From assembly GCA_022560615.1 (NCBI GenBank), contig JADFSR010000041.1:1-33439 (forward strand): 33,439 nucleotides of DNA. The letters run 5' to 3'. Each line of letters starts with the position of its first letter. Within the stretch, counting starts at the first letter, position 1. This DNA is from Gemmatimonadota bacterium. GTDB lineage: Bacteria; Gemmatimonadota; Gemmatimonadetes; Longimicrobiales; Gaopeijiaceae. The notes beneath the pieces were generated by a model. It ran no database searches and was not told where the DNA came from. It saw nothing but the letters and a program-made list of their open reading frames with translations. The translations under genes were made by a program, and so were the position numbers. This document shows positions 7,297 through 18,163 of the stretch, in pieces.

Positions 7297-8496
7297 ATGA
7301 CCATCCGAACAACCGTAGCATTCGTGGCCACCGTGATCCTGGCAGCCTGCGGCGGATCGTACGGCGGTTCCGCCTCGGGGTCAGCGCTCGCGAGCGTGGG
7401 CTCCGCTGCCGTCTACTACGTGTACGTGGGCGCGGAGTCCGCGGATCTGATCCACCGCATTCGCCTGGGACCGGACGGGGTCAGCGTGGACCAGACCACC
7501 CCGGTCGGGGAGATGCCGATCGAGACCGAGGGGCCGCACGGGCTCAACGTGTCCCCGGATGGTCGGTACCTGTACATGACGACTGCACACGGGATACCCG
7601 ACGGCAAGCTCTGGAAGTTCGACGCGGGACCGGACACGCTGGTGGCCATGCCGATTCTGCTCGGGAACTTCCCATCTACGCTCGACCTGACGCCGGATGG
7701 GTTGTACGCGTTCATCGTGAACTTCAACCTGCACGGTGAGCTGGTACCGTCGACGGTGTCGGTCGTCTACACGCCTGATCTGGTCGAGGTCGATCAGATC
7801 GCGACGTGCACGATGCCGCACGGGCTGCGAATGGCGCCCGACGGGCTTTTTCTCTACTCGAATTGCATGATGGATGACCAGGTCGTCGAGATCGATACTC
7901 GCACCTTCGAGGTCTCCCGACGGTTCTCGGTGGTGACGGGCAGCGAGATGGCGCTGGAAGGCTACGAGGTGGGGGAGGTGGTCACGGGTGCCCGCGGGAT
8001 CACGCGCGCGGCGCAGAGCGGCGGCAACTCGGAGCGCATGCGCATGCAGCCGACGTGCTCTCCCACGTGGGCTCAACCGACCCCGGACGGGAAGTCCGTT
8101 TTCGTTGCGTGCAACAAGGGCAATGAGATCCTCGTGATCGATCGCGAGAGCTGGACCCTCGAGCGAAAGTTCCCCTCGGGGCCTACGCCCTACAACCTCG
8201 GTATCACGCCCGACGGGCGGGTGCTCGTCGCCTCCTTGAAGAGCGCTGGCCAGGTTCAGTTTTTCGATGCAGCGACGGGGGAGAGCCTCGCGATCGTGCC
8301 TTCGTCGACGACGGTCACACACGGCGTGGCGATGACGCCTGATTCCCGGTACGCGTTCGTCAGCGTGGAGGGCAAGGGCGCCGAACCGGGCAAGGTCGAC
8401 GTGTACGACTTGCGGAGTTTCGAGATGGTCGGATCCGCCGAAGTCGGTCAACAGGCCAGCGGTATCATCTTCTGGAAGATGGAGCCCGCGAACTGA
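7297..8496 (+). CDS. YVTN-type beta-propeller lipoprotein
   Basis: This is a 399-residue secreted protein. The N-terminal signal ends in the lipobox LAAC with Cys18, followed by a Gly/Ser-rich linker, so the domain is tethered outside the cytoplasm. The rest is a repeated propeller with blades marked by NVSPDGRYLYMTT, LTPDGLYAFIVN, MAPDGLFLYSN, PTPDGKSVFVACN, ITPDGRVLVAS and MTPDSRYAFVSVEG. This is the x-PDGxxxxVx signature of YVTN/cytochrome-D1-like repeats, probably seven blades. No catalytic residues or heme motif (CxxCH) are seen, so a binding or scaffold role is more likely than enzymatic activity. ATG at 7297 directly follows an in-frame TTG; I chose the ATG. It converges on the next minus-strand gene. 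Confidence 0.88.
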   Translation: MTIRTTVAFVATVILAACGGSYGGSASGSALASVGSAAVYYVYVGAESADLIHRIRLGPDGVSVDQTTPVGEMPIETEGPHGLNVSPDGRYLYMTTAHGIPDGKLWKFDAGPDTLVAMPILLGNFPSTLDLTPDGLYAFIVNFNLHGELVPSTVSVVYTPDLVEVDQIATCTMPHGLRMAPDGLFLYSNCMMDDQVVEIDTRTFEVSRRFSVVTGSEMALEGYEVGEVVTGARGITRAAQSGGNSERMRMQPTCSPTWAQPTPDGKSVFVACNKGNEILVIDRESWTLERKFPSGPTPYNLGITPDGRVLVASLKSAGQVQFFDAATGESLAIVPSSTTVTHGVAMTPDSRYAFVSVEGKGAEPGKVDVYDLRSFEMVGSAEVGQQASGIIFWKMEPAN

Positions 8497-8502
8497 GACC
8501 CC

Positions 8503-8518
8503 GAGGCCGTCCCGCCTC
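8503..8518. terminator. Short inverted repeat between convergent genes
   Basis: GAGGC at 8503-8507 pairs with GCCTC at 8514-8518 around a six-base loop in the 21-base gap between two converging genes. It could act in both directions, but the stem is short and has no T run. Confidence 0.25.
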
Positions 8519-9546
8519 TACCCGCGCCCCGTGACCTTCCGACGTAGGCTTTCGATGAGGGGCAGGGGGGTCAGCTCGCCATCTATGATCGCCGCCAGCT
8601 CCTCTTCTTGCTTCCAATGGGCTTCGAGCTGTGCTAGCTCGAGCTCCAGGAGCTTCTGCTCGGCCGACTCGTTCGCCGCGATCTCGAGCGCGATCGCACC
8701 CGTGCGCTGAAGGTCGCCGATCCTGCGGCCGTCCTTCACTACGATACGGGTCAGGTCCTGGGGCGAACCCGCCTCCTGGATGAGCTTGGCGGCAGAGACG
8801 ACCCGACGCTCGGACGCGCCCGCGAAATGATGGTAGGCGAGCACACGACGGAGCGTGAGGTCAGCGTCTCTACCCTGAAGGTGTAGGCCACCGTTCTTGT
8901 AGTTGCCGCACACCGGGCACCGCTGCACCAACTCGATCCGCCCGGCCTCACCCCCAGGGAAGATCCCGAGGCTCCCCCGATCGCGGTACGGCACCGAGGT
9001 GAACGTGTAGCCGCACCCCCGGCATTCACGAGCGCCCCGCCAGGCCGAGCCCCCGAAGCGGAGCCAGCGCGCCGCGTCGGTAATGGAGTCGGGCGCATGG
9101 CCCATGATGAACCACATGCCGAGCAGCGTCATGCCGCCGGTCGCCCACCCACCGAGGACAACCGCGCCAGCGGCTGCGGTGCCGGCGAACGTGAGCTTCT
9201 TGTAGTTCTGCCGACGGGACGTCAGCTCCCGCCCGTAGCGCCACCAGGCCTCTTCAGTGAGCTGGGCCTTTCCTACCCGCACGATCTCGAGTGGCCCGGC
9301 TTTGAGGAGCGCGATGTTGTCGGTCTGCGAGAGGAGGCGGGCCTTGTCCATGGTCAGCTTCTCCAGCTCCTCGAGCGCCTCCCAACGGTCCTCGATCGGC
9401 GTCAACGACCAGCGCTTGCACGCGGAGCAGATCGCCCACAGCCGTCCGCGCCCGGGGTCGTACGCCACACGTCGCCCCCTGGGCAAGTGCTCCAACTGGT
9501 CGTTGGGCTCGAACGGTGTGGCACAAACCAGGCAGCGCTTGTACAC
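8518..9546 (-). CDS. Unknown membrane protein with two zinc ribbons
   Basis: The protein has 342 residues, with a GTG start at 9546 preceded by a strong GGGGAGG. In order it has: a zinc ribbon from CLVC at 5-8 and CSAC at 40-43; a charged helical stretch; a hydrophobic Gly/Ala-rich segment at about 119-149 that could form one or two membrane helices; a second zinc ribbon from CRGC at 175-178 and CPVC at 210-213; and a charged, helical C-terminus (about 285-330) with coiled-coil character. There is no signal peptide, so both ribbons may face the cytoplasm if the hydrophobic part is a hairpin. I do not recognise a family. It is transcribed divergently from trpG. Confidence 0.8.
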   Translation of the reverse strand: MYKRCLVCATPFEPNDQLEHLPRGRRVAYDPGRGRLWAICSACKRWSLTPIEDRWEALEELEKLTMDKARLLSQTDNIALLKAGPLEIVRVGKAQLTEEAWWRYGRELTSRRQNYKKLTFAGTAAAGAVVLGGWATGGMTLLGMWFIMGHAPDSITDAARWLRFGGSAWRGARECRGCGYTFTSVPYRDRGSLGIFPGGEAGRIELVQRCPVCGNYKNGGLHLQGRDADLTLRRVLAYHHFAGASERRVVSAAKLIQEAGSPQDLTRIVVKDGRRIGDLQRTGAIALEIAANESAEQKLLELELAQLEAHWKQEEELAAIIDGELTPLPLIESLRRKVTGRG

Positions 9547-9666
9547 GCTTCCTCCCCACTAGAACACAGAAGTCATCTGGCCCTACACGCAGGATACTCG
9601 TCAGGTCCGTGACTTCATCACGCGAATAGGGCTTTTCGCCCCCGAGCAGCTGAGTAGATTCTCGCG

Positions 9667-10245
9667 ATGCTACTCGTCATCGACAACTACGATTCCTTCA
9701 CGTTCAACCTCGTCCAGTTGCTCGGAGCTCTGGGCGCAGAGCCTGTCGTCGTGCGCAACGACGAAAAGGGAATCGATGAGCTCGCGGCGATGCAGCCGGA
9801 CCGGGTCGTCGTATCGCCCGGACCGCGCACACCTGCCGAGGCTGGCGTCAGCGTCGAGGCCTTCCGGATCTTGGGAGGGCAGGGGATCCCAATGCTCGGG
9901 GTCTGTCTGGGGCACCAGTCGTTAGGTGAGGCGTTCGGCGGCAACACCATTAGGGCACATCGCATCATGCACGGCAAGACCGGCCCCGTGCGGCACGACG
10001 GTGGGGCACTCTTCGAAGGGATCCCCTCGCCGTTCGAGGTGGCACGCTATCACTCGCTGGTCACCGATTCGTCCGTGCTGCCCGATGCGTTGATCCCGAT
10101 GGCGTGGAGCACCGACCCGGCCGACGAGGGTGAGGTCCAGGCGATGCGCCACCGCGATCTGCCGCTTTGGGGCGTGCAGTTCCACCCCGAGTCGCTGTTC
10201 AGTGAGCACGGAGAGCGATTGCTGCATAATTTTCTGGAGATTTAG
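9667..10245 (+). CDS. trpG: Anthranilate/aminodeoxychorismate synthase glutamine amidotransferase subunit
   Basis: This 192-residue class I glutamine amidotransferase hydrolyses glutamine and passes ammonia to a TrpE or PabB partner, for tryptophan or folate synthesis. Hallmarks are LLVIDNYDSFTFNL at the N-terminus, SPGPRTPAEAG, the nucleophile Cys80 in GVCLGHQSLGEAFGG, and His173 and Glu175 in QFHPES. The length matches stand-alone TrpG/PabA. No trpE or pabB lies in this window, so one subunit may serve both pathways, as in Bacillus; this is inference. The start is ATG at 9667, without an obvious ribosome-binding site. It is 109 bases upstream of kdsB. Confidence 0.93.
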   Translation: MLLVIDNYDSFTFNLVQLLGALGAEPVVVRNDEKGIDELAAMQPDRVVVSPGPRTPAEAGVSVEAFRILGGQGIPMLGVCLGHQSLGEAFGGNTIRAHRIMHGKTGPVRHDGGALFEGIPSPFEVARYHSLVTDSSVLPDALIPMAWSTDPADEGEVQAMRHRDLPLWGVQFHPESLFSEHGERLLHNFLEI

Positions 10246-10354
10246 TGGGGCCCGACTCGGCCTTGCCAGGTTGACCCTCCCCCCCAACCGTCGGTAGCTT
10301 TCCTGGCGTGAATTTTGCACGCCTATCGCGCCCTTCCGGCCCCGGAAAAGCCCC

Positions 10355-12798
<2,444 letters not shown>

Positions 12799-12809
12799 AG
12801 GGCCGTGAG

Positions 12810-13622
12810 ATGTTCGACCGATTCACGCTCATCACGGGCCCCTGTGTCCTCGAGAGTGACGAGCTGAACCTCGAGATAGCGCGGGCCGTCAAGGGCTTGG
12901 GCGAATCGTTCGGGCTGCCCGTCATCTTCAAGGCTTCGTTCGACAAGGCGAACCGGTCCCAGATGGACTCCGCGCGGGGCCCCGGGCTCGCTGAGGGCGT
13001 GCAACGACTCGCCACGGTGAAAAAAGAGACCGGCCTCACGCTCCTAACGGACATCCACGAACCGCAGCAAGCCGAGCGCGTGGCGGCAATCGTCGACGTA
13101 TTGCAGATCCCCGCGTTCTTGTGTCGTCAGACCGACCTGTTGCTCGCCGCCGGTGCCACGGGTAAGCCCATCAACGTGAAGAAGGGCCAGTGGATGTCTC
13201 CGGACGACATGGCGGGCGCGGTCGAGAAGCTGCGCAGGGCGGGAGCGATGGATGTCGCGGTCACCGAAAGGGGCACCTTCTTCGGCTACGGCAACCTGGT
13301 CGTCGACATGCGCTCCTTCGCGGCTACGCGTGTCGCGACCGGCGCACCCGTGATCTTCGACGGAACACACTCGGTGCAGCGACCGGGCCAGGCGGACGGA
13401 TCGAGCGGCGGAGACCCGGAACAAATCCCGGTGCTCGTGCGCGCAGCGGTTGCGGCAGGTTGCGACGGTCTATTTCTGGAGACCCACCCGAACCCTGCCG
13501 ACGCGCCGTCGGACGGCTCGAACATGGTGCCCCTCGAGCGTATGCATGGACTGTTGAAGGACGTGGTCGCGATTCGGTCCGCGCTCGCCCCGGCCGCCAG
13601 GACCGATGGGGACGTACCATGA
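12810..13622 (+). CDS. kdsA: 3-deoxy-8-phosphooctulonate (Kdo-8-P) synthase
   Basis: The enzyme condenses arabinose-5-phosphate with phosphoenolpyruvate to give Kdo-8-phosphate. The 270-residue protein shows ITGPCVLES at 8-16, FKASFDKANRS, DIHEP, QIPAFLCRQTDLL, KGQWMSP, ERGTFFGYGNLVVDMR, FDGTHSVQ.PG and ETHPNPADAPSDG. Cys12 in GPCVLES stands where metal-dependent enzymes such as that of Aquifex have Cys and the E. coli type has Asn, so I predict a metal-dependent form. ATG at 12810 is 11 bases after the pyrG stop. The stop overlaps kdsC (ATGA). Confidence 0.97.
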   Translation: MFDRFTLITGPCVLESDELNLEIARAVKGLGESFGLPVIFKASFDKANRSQMDSARGPGLAEGVQRLATVKKETGLTLLTDIHEPQQAERVAAIVDVLQIPAFLCRQTDLLLAAGATGKPINVKKGQWMSPDDMAGAVEKLRRAGAMDVAVTERGTFFGYGNLVVDMRSFAATRVATGAPVIFDGTHSVQRPGQADGSSGGDPEQIPVLVRAAVAAGCDGLFLETHPNPADAPSDGSNMVPLERMHGLLKDVVAIRSALAPAARTDGDVP

Positions 13623-14185
13623 GCGCCGGGGCCCGGCCGATCGACGCGGAGCTCGCCGCCAAGATCAAGCTCGTCATCTTCGACGTGGACGGCGTGCTCA
13701 CCGATGCCGGTATCTATGTCGGGGTGAGCGCGAGCGGGGAGGCCACCGAGCTGAAGCGCTTCGACATCCAGGACGGCGTCGGTCTGAAGATGCTCATGTG
13801 GTCCGGCCTCGAGGTCGCCCTCGTGTCCGGACGAATTTCGGAGGCAACCGCGCTGCGGGCCCGCGAGCTCGACGTTGTGGAGTGCCACCAGGAAGCGAAC
13901 GCACACAAGCTCGGCATTGTGGAGGACCTGATCAGTCGAAAGGCGCTGGAGTGGCACGAAGTCGCAATGCTCGCGGACGACATTCCGGATCTCGCGGTGC
14001 TGCGACGCGTGGGCCTCAAGGCCGCCGTAGCTAACGCGATCTCTCATGTGGTGGACATCTGTGACTGGCAGTCGACCAAAGTCGGGGGCCACGGTGCCGC
14101 CCGGGAGTTCTCTGACGCACTGCTCGCGGCACGAGGCGAGCTCAATGACGTCGTGGAGCGCTACGTTGAGGAGCGAAGCCGGTGA
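13619..14185 (+). CDS. kdsC: Kdo-8-phosphate phosphatase (HAD family)
   Basis: This enzyme removes phosphate from Kdo-8-P to release Kdo, between KdsA and KdsB in the pathway. The 188-residue protein has the HAD motif DVDGVLTD at 22-29 (nucleophile Asp22, acid Asp24), motif II SGR in LVSGRISEA, Lys in the HKLGI region, and motif IV as ADDIPDL. It lacks a cap domain, as is usual for tetrameric KdsC. The start ATG at 13619 overlaps the kdsA stop by four bases, and its own stop overlaps kdsD (GTGA). Confidence 0.95.
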   Translation: MSAGARPIDAELAAKIKLVIFDVDGVLTDAGIYVGVSASGEATELKRFDIQDGVGLKMLMWSGLEVALVSGRISEATALRARELDVVECHQEANAHKLGIVEDLISRKALEWHEVAMLADDIPDLAVLRRVGLKAAVANAISHVVDICDWQSTKVGGHGAAREFSDALLAARGELNDVVERYVEERSR

Positions 14186-15153
14186 CGCACTCGGCCGCAT
14201 CGCTGATCGCCGAGGCTCGGCGCGTTCTCCGTATCGAGGCCGCTTCCGTTGCAGCACTCGAGGATCGGATCGATGAGCGCTTCGTGCGCGCGTGCCAGAT
14301 CGTCGCCGACGCCTCCGGTCGGACCGTGGTGTGTGGAATCGGGAAGAGCGGCCACATTGGGCGCAAGATCGCGGCCACTCTGACCTCGACCGGAACGCCG
14401 GCGACCTTCCTGCACGCCGTGGAAGCACTGCACGGCGATCTGGGGATCGTGGGCCGCGACGACGTCGCGATTCTGATTTCCAAATCGGGTGAAGGCCCAG
14501 AGCTCGGGAGGCTGACCGAGTATCTGGTCCGCCTCGGCGTTCCCGTCATCGCGATCACTGGACGGACCGAGTCCGCGCTCGCGATGGACGCTACCGTCGT
14601 CCTCGACTGTTCGGTCGCCGAGGAGGCATGCCCGATGGATCTGGCACCCACTTCCTCTACCACCGCAACGCTCGCGTTGGGCGACGCGTTGGCGATGGTC
14701 GTGTTGCAACTTAAGGGCTTTCAGGAGAAAGACTTCGCCGCCTTGCATCCGGGTGGAACATTGGGAACCAAGCTCTCGGTCCGTGTAGCAGATGTCATGA
14801 TAACGGACGAATATCCCTTGCTCGGTGAGGGCGCGACGATAAAGGACTCGATCGCGCCGCTGGCGGGAATGCGTGGCACGGTGCCGGTGGTCGACGAAGA
14901 CCGACGGATCACCGGCGTGCTCACGGCTGGCGATCTCACGAGGCTCATGGAACGCGACGCCGACTTTCTAGACAAGCCGATCGGAGAGATCATGACTCGA
15001 GATCCGAAGACCGCGGGGCCCGAGGAGTTGGGATCCGCTGCCGTCCACCGGATGGAGACGCACGGCATCATGGCACTACCTGTGGAGGATGAGGCCGGGC
15101 GGCTCGTCGGAATCGTGCATCTCCATGATCTCATGCGGTCGGGAGTGGTGTAA
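14182..15153 (+). CDS. kdsD: Arabinose-5-phosphate isomerase (KdsD/KpsF)
   Basis: The enzyme interconverts ribulose-5-phosphate and arabinose-5-phosphate, the first committed step towards Kdo. The 323-residue protein has an SIS domain at about 40-175 with CGIGKSGHIGRK at 51-62, HAVEALHGDLG and ISKSGEGPEL, and two CBS domains at about 205-320 (VADVMITDEYPLL and GEIMTRDPKT). The length is typical of full KdsD. The start is GTG at 14182, overlapping the kdsC stop. Its TAA stop shares one base with the lptC ATG (TAATG). The order kdsD-kdsC-lptC-lptA-lptB-rpoN is classic in proteobacteria; here kdsC precedes kdsD. Confidence 0.96.
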   Translation: MTHSAASLIAEARRVLRIEAASVAALEDRIDERFVRACQIVADASGRTVVCGIGKSGHIGRKIAATLTSTGTPATFLHAVEALHGDLGIVGRDDVAILISKSGEGPELGRLTEYLVRLGVPVIAITGRTESALAMDATVVLDCSVAEEACPMDLAPTSSTTATLALGDALAMVVLQLKGFQEKDFAALHPGGTLGTKLSVRVADVMITDEYPLLGEGATIKDSIAPLAGMRGTVPVVDEDRRITGVLTAGDLTRLMERDADFLDKPIGEIMTRDPKTAGPEELGSAAVHRMETHGIMALPVEDEAGRLVGIVHLHDLMRSGVV

Positions 15154-15719
15154 TGGATCGAGCGACGTTGGGACTCAGACACGGGCCACGTTTCGCGACA
15201 CTCGTGCTCCCTGTGCTCCTTGCTGGTTTGGCTGCATGCGAAGCGCCTACGAGCAGCGCGGTGGCCTCTCATGAGCTCCTCGAGATGGGAGCGGACAACA
15301 TCGTGTTCGGAATGGTCAGCTTCATGACCTCCAACGGAATCCGTGAGGGCCGGGTCGAGGCCGACACGGCCTTCATGTACGCGGACTCGGCGAAGGCGAA
15401 GCTGCGGCAGATGCGCATCATCTTCTACGACGAGAACGGCGCCGAGCGAGCCACGGTCACCGGCACATCCGGAGAATGGGACCGCAACACGGACCGAATG
15501 TGGGCACGGGGTGACGTCGTGCTCATCGTGCATGCCGACGGGCGCCGCATCGAGAGCGCGGAGATCGTCTACGATCCCATCATGGACGAAATCTGGAGCG
15601 ACTCGGCGACCGTGCAGACGCTCGCCGACGGGCGGGTGACCCGGGGTTCGTCGTTCCGCTCCGACATGGAGTTCCGGAACGTGCGGATCGAGAACATCCG
15701 CGGAGCTGTCGGCCGCTAG
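15153..15719 (+). CDS. lptC: LPS export protein LptC, predicted lipoprotein
   Basis: LptC links the LptB2FG transporter to periplasmic LptA during LPS export. The protein has 188 residues. Its N-terminus is a lipoprotein signal with lipobox LAAC and Cys29, in place of the uncleaved membrane helix of E. coli LptC. The rest, from ADNIVFGMVSFMTSNGIREG onward, is a run of short beta strands with the LptC/OstA pattern (GxxEADTAFMYADSAKAKLR, GTSGEWDRNTDRMWARGDVV and SDSATVQTLADGRVTRGSSF), the last being the common end motif of LptC. Its place between kdsD and the OstA-like gene supports the call. ATG 15153 overlaps the kdsD stop. Confidence 0.87.
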   Translation: MDRATLGLRHGPRFATLVLPVLLAGLAACEAPTSSAVASHELLEMGADNIVFGMVSFMTSNGIREGRVEADTAFMYADSAKAKLRQMRIIFYDENGAERATVTGTSGEWDRNTDRMWARGDVVLIVHADGRRIESAEIVYDPIMDEIWSDSATVQTLADGRVTRGSSFRSDMEFRNVRIENIRGAVGR

Positions 15720-15731
15720 CCACCGACGCCC

Positions 15732-17363
15732 ATGTCCTCACTCGCCCCCCATGGCCCCTCCGCCGCCCTCGTCCTGTTGACGTGCGCCTTGATTCCATCT
15801 CAGCTCAGTGCTCGGCAAGTGTGCGATTTCCTAGCCCCGACGAGGAGCTCAAACACCATCACGCTCTCGAGCGGTGTCACGATCACATACGTCGGCGCTC
15901 CCCACATACTGTGCGACGACGGGATCGAGATCTGGGCCGACTCGGCGGTGGAGTACTCCGCCCAGGGCCTGCAGCACTTGATGGGATCGGTTCGCTTCCT
16001 CGACCTCAACGGGGAGTTAAACGCGGATGAAGTCCGCTACTTCTCCGAGCAGGGTCGACTTCAAGCCTACGGCCACGTCTTCGTCCAAGATACAATTCAG
16101 GGCTTCACGATCCAGAACGGGAACCTGGTATATCTGCGCGCCACGGACTTCCGGGAGGAGTCGCAGATGACGGTGACGATCGCGGCGGACGGCATTCGGC
16201 CACACGCGATCCTACGGATGAAGCCGGCAGAGCCCAGGCCGAAGACCACCGAACCAGGCGTGCCCGAATCCCCTGAGCTGGTGGATGCCGAGCCCGATGG
16301 GTGGGGTTCGCCTTACGTTGTCGACGGCGACCGCATCTTCCGCCAAGGCAACAGCTATTTCCGCGCCACCGGCAATGTCGAGATCGAGCGGGACTCGCTG
16401 AACGCGTTTGCCGACAGCGTCGAATATGACCAGGTAGCGGGCCGAATCCTCCTCGAGGGATCTGCCAGGGTCGACGCCCCGACGTACGATCTCGTCGGTC
16501 GCACGATCACGCTCGGAATGGACGGCGACGACATCGACGAGGTGCGGGCCGTTGGCAACGCCGTGCTGAACGGCGACGACTTAGTGCTCACGTCGCCCGA
16601 GATCCGGATCTACCTGCTCGACGATCTGCTGCAGCGACTCGTCGCCGTGATGGCCCCGGCGCCGCCTGGCGTCATGTCCCTCGACAGCGCGGATGCACGT
16701 CCCGTCGCCCAGGCCGATGACTTCGAGCTCACCGCGGACTCGATCGAGGTCATCGCGCCCGGCGAGGTGCTCGAACAGATCTTCGCGGGAGGCATGGCCC
16801 GCAGCGTCTCTCGCGCACGCGACTCCTTGAACGTCGAGATGTTGCCGGAGATCGCGCGCACCGACTGGTTGGAGGGCGAAACGGTCATCGTAACGTTCGT
16901 GCCTGTGGACACCATAGAGAGCCGGGGGTCTGCCGCGGACACGGCACAGTCGGCGTACCGGATCGACCGGATCACCGCCCGGGGCGACGCGCGGAGTCTG
17001 TACCGACTACCACCGTCGGACACGACCGCTGTCGCGGGTGTGGACGCACCCGCCGTGCACTATGTGCTCGGCGACGAGATCACGATCGTCATGGTCGAAG
17101 GCGAGGTCGACCGCATGGAAGTGACCGGCCAGACGCGAGGCATGCATCTCGAGCCAGTGCCGGTGATGGAGGACAGCCTCACCGCGCAGACCGCCGGAAT
17201 CGACACCGCGACCGCCCTCGACACGACCACGGTAGGTGGCTCGCCCCCAGGAACCACACCGCCGGAGCCTTCGCGCGCGCCGGAGTCACGCACACGTTCA
17301 TCTGTGGGCCGTCCCCAAATCCGGGAGTCGGCCGCGACTCGTCATCCATGGAGGGGCTCGTGA
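15732..17363 (+). CDS. OstA/LptA-like periplasmic protein, unusually long
   Basis: This 543-residue protein has an N-terminal signal peptide (about 1-28, ending near LSARQ). It then shows repeated OstA/LptA-like beta elements: WADSAVEYSAQGLQHLMGSV, then LNADEVRYFSEQGRLQAYGHV, then ADSVEYDQVAGRILLEGSAR, and further copies at 330-470 (TADSIEVIAPGEVLEQIFAG and DEITIVMVEGEVDRMEVTGQ). Typical LptA is under 200 residues, so this looks like several LptA modules in one chain, or an OstA-like bridge specific to this lineage. The last 70 residues are low-complexity (Thr, Pro, Ser, Arg). It lies 12 bases after lptC and runs into the start of lptB, where an LptA gene would be expected. Role in LPS transport is inferred from fold pattern and position. 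Confidence 0.82.
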   Translation: MSSLAPHGPSAALVLLTCALIPSQLSARQVCDFLAPTRSSNTITLSSGVTITYVGAPHILCDDGIEIWADSAVEYSAQGLQHLMGSVRFLDLNGELNADEVRYFSEQGRLQAYGHVFVQDTIQGFTIQNGNLVYLRATDFREESQMTVTIAADGIRPHAILRMKPAEPRPKTTEPGVPESPELVDAEPDGWGSPYVVDGDRIFRQGNSYFRATGNVEIERDSLNAFADSVEYDQVAGRILLEGSARVDAPTYDLVGRTITLGMDGDDIDEVRAVGNAVLNGDDLVLTSPEIRIYLLDDLLQRLVAVMAPAPPGVMSLDSADARPVAQADDFELTADSIEVIAPGEVLEQIFAGGMARSVSRARDSLNVEMLPEIARTDWLEGETVIVTFVPVDTIESRGSAADTAQSAYRIDRITARGDARSLYRLPPSDTTAVAGVDAPAVHYVLGDEITIVMVEGEVDRMEVTGQTRGMHLEPVPVMEDSLTAQTAGIDTATALDTTTVGGSPPGTTPPEPSRAPESRTRSSVGRPQIRESAATRHPWRGS

Positions 17364-18145
17364 CGGACGCCGAGAACCCAGGCGCGGAGAGTCGCCTCTC
17401 CGGCGAGGGTCTCACCAAGATATACCGGCGCCGCAAGGTCGTGAACGAGGTCGATCTGACCGTTCGCCAGGGAGAGATCGTAGGGTTGCTGGGGCCGAAC
17501 GGGGCAGGGAAGACCACGACCTTCTACATGATGGTCGGGCTGATCCCCCCTCATTCCGGCACCGTCCACCTGGACGGTGACGACCTCACAAGCACCCCGA
17601 TGTACCGCCGAGCTCGCCTTGGGATCGGCTACTTGGCCCAAGAGCCGTCGGTCTTCCGACGCCTCACGGTCGAGGAGAACGTGCTCGCGATCCTCGAGAC
17701 GCTGAAGCTGCCCAAGGCGGCACAGCGCGAGCGCCTCGATCAGCTACTCGGCGAGCTGGGCCTCGAGCAGCTCAGGAAGCACAAGGCGTATTCGCTGTCC
17801 GGGGGCGAGCGGCGTAGGCTTGAGATCACACGAGCCCTCGTGCAACGGCCGAAGTTCATGCTTCTCGACGAGCCGTTCGCAGGCATCGATCCGATCGCGG
17901 TCAACGATATCCAGCAGATCGTTCGGGGACTCAAGGACCGCGACATCGGCGTGATCATCACGGATCACAATGTCGAGCAGACGCTCGAGATCGTGGATCG
18001 GGCATACATCATGTATGAAGGACGTATCCGAGTGAGTGGGACCGTCTCAGAGTTGGTTTGGAACGAGGAAGTTGCAGAGATTTACCTCGGTCCGACGCTG
18101 ACGGCACGCATGCGGGCCCGGTATCCAGAGCCGGCCGGAGTCTAG
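17348..18145 (+). CDS. lptB: LPS export ABC transporter ATPase LptB
   Basis: LptB is the cytoplasmic ATPase that powers LPS extraction by LptFG. The 265-residue protein has Walker A GPNGAGKTT at 49-57, the Q loop in YLAQEPSVFRRLTVEENV (the LptB-type 'SVFRxLxV' signature), ABC signature LSGGERRR at 150-157, Walker B FMLLDEPFAGIDP from 170 and the switch His207 in ITDHN. The start could be ATG at 17348 or, better matching the operon's habit, GTG at 17360, which overlaps the upstream stop as GTGA and has GGAGGGG just before it. lptF and lptG are not in the window. Confidence 0.97.
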   Translation: MEGLVTDAENPGAESRLSGEGLTKIYRRRKVVNEVDLTVRQGEIVGLLGPNGAGKTTTFYMMVGLIPPHSGTVHLDGDDLTSTPMYRRARLGIGYLAQEPSVFRRLTVEENVLAILETLKLPKAAQRERLDQLLGELGLEQLRKHKAYSLSGGERRRLEITRALVQRPKFMLLDEPFAGIDPIAVNDIQQIVRGLKDRDIGVIITDHNVEQTLEIVDRAYIMYEGRIRVSGTVSELVWNEEVAEIYLGPTLTARMRARYPEPAGV

Positions 18146-18163
18146 CGGGGATCCGAGTCGCCG

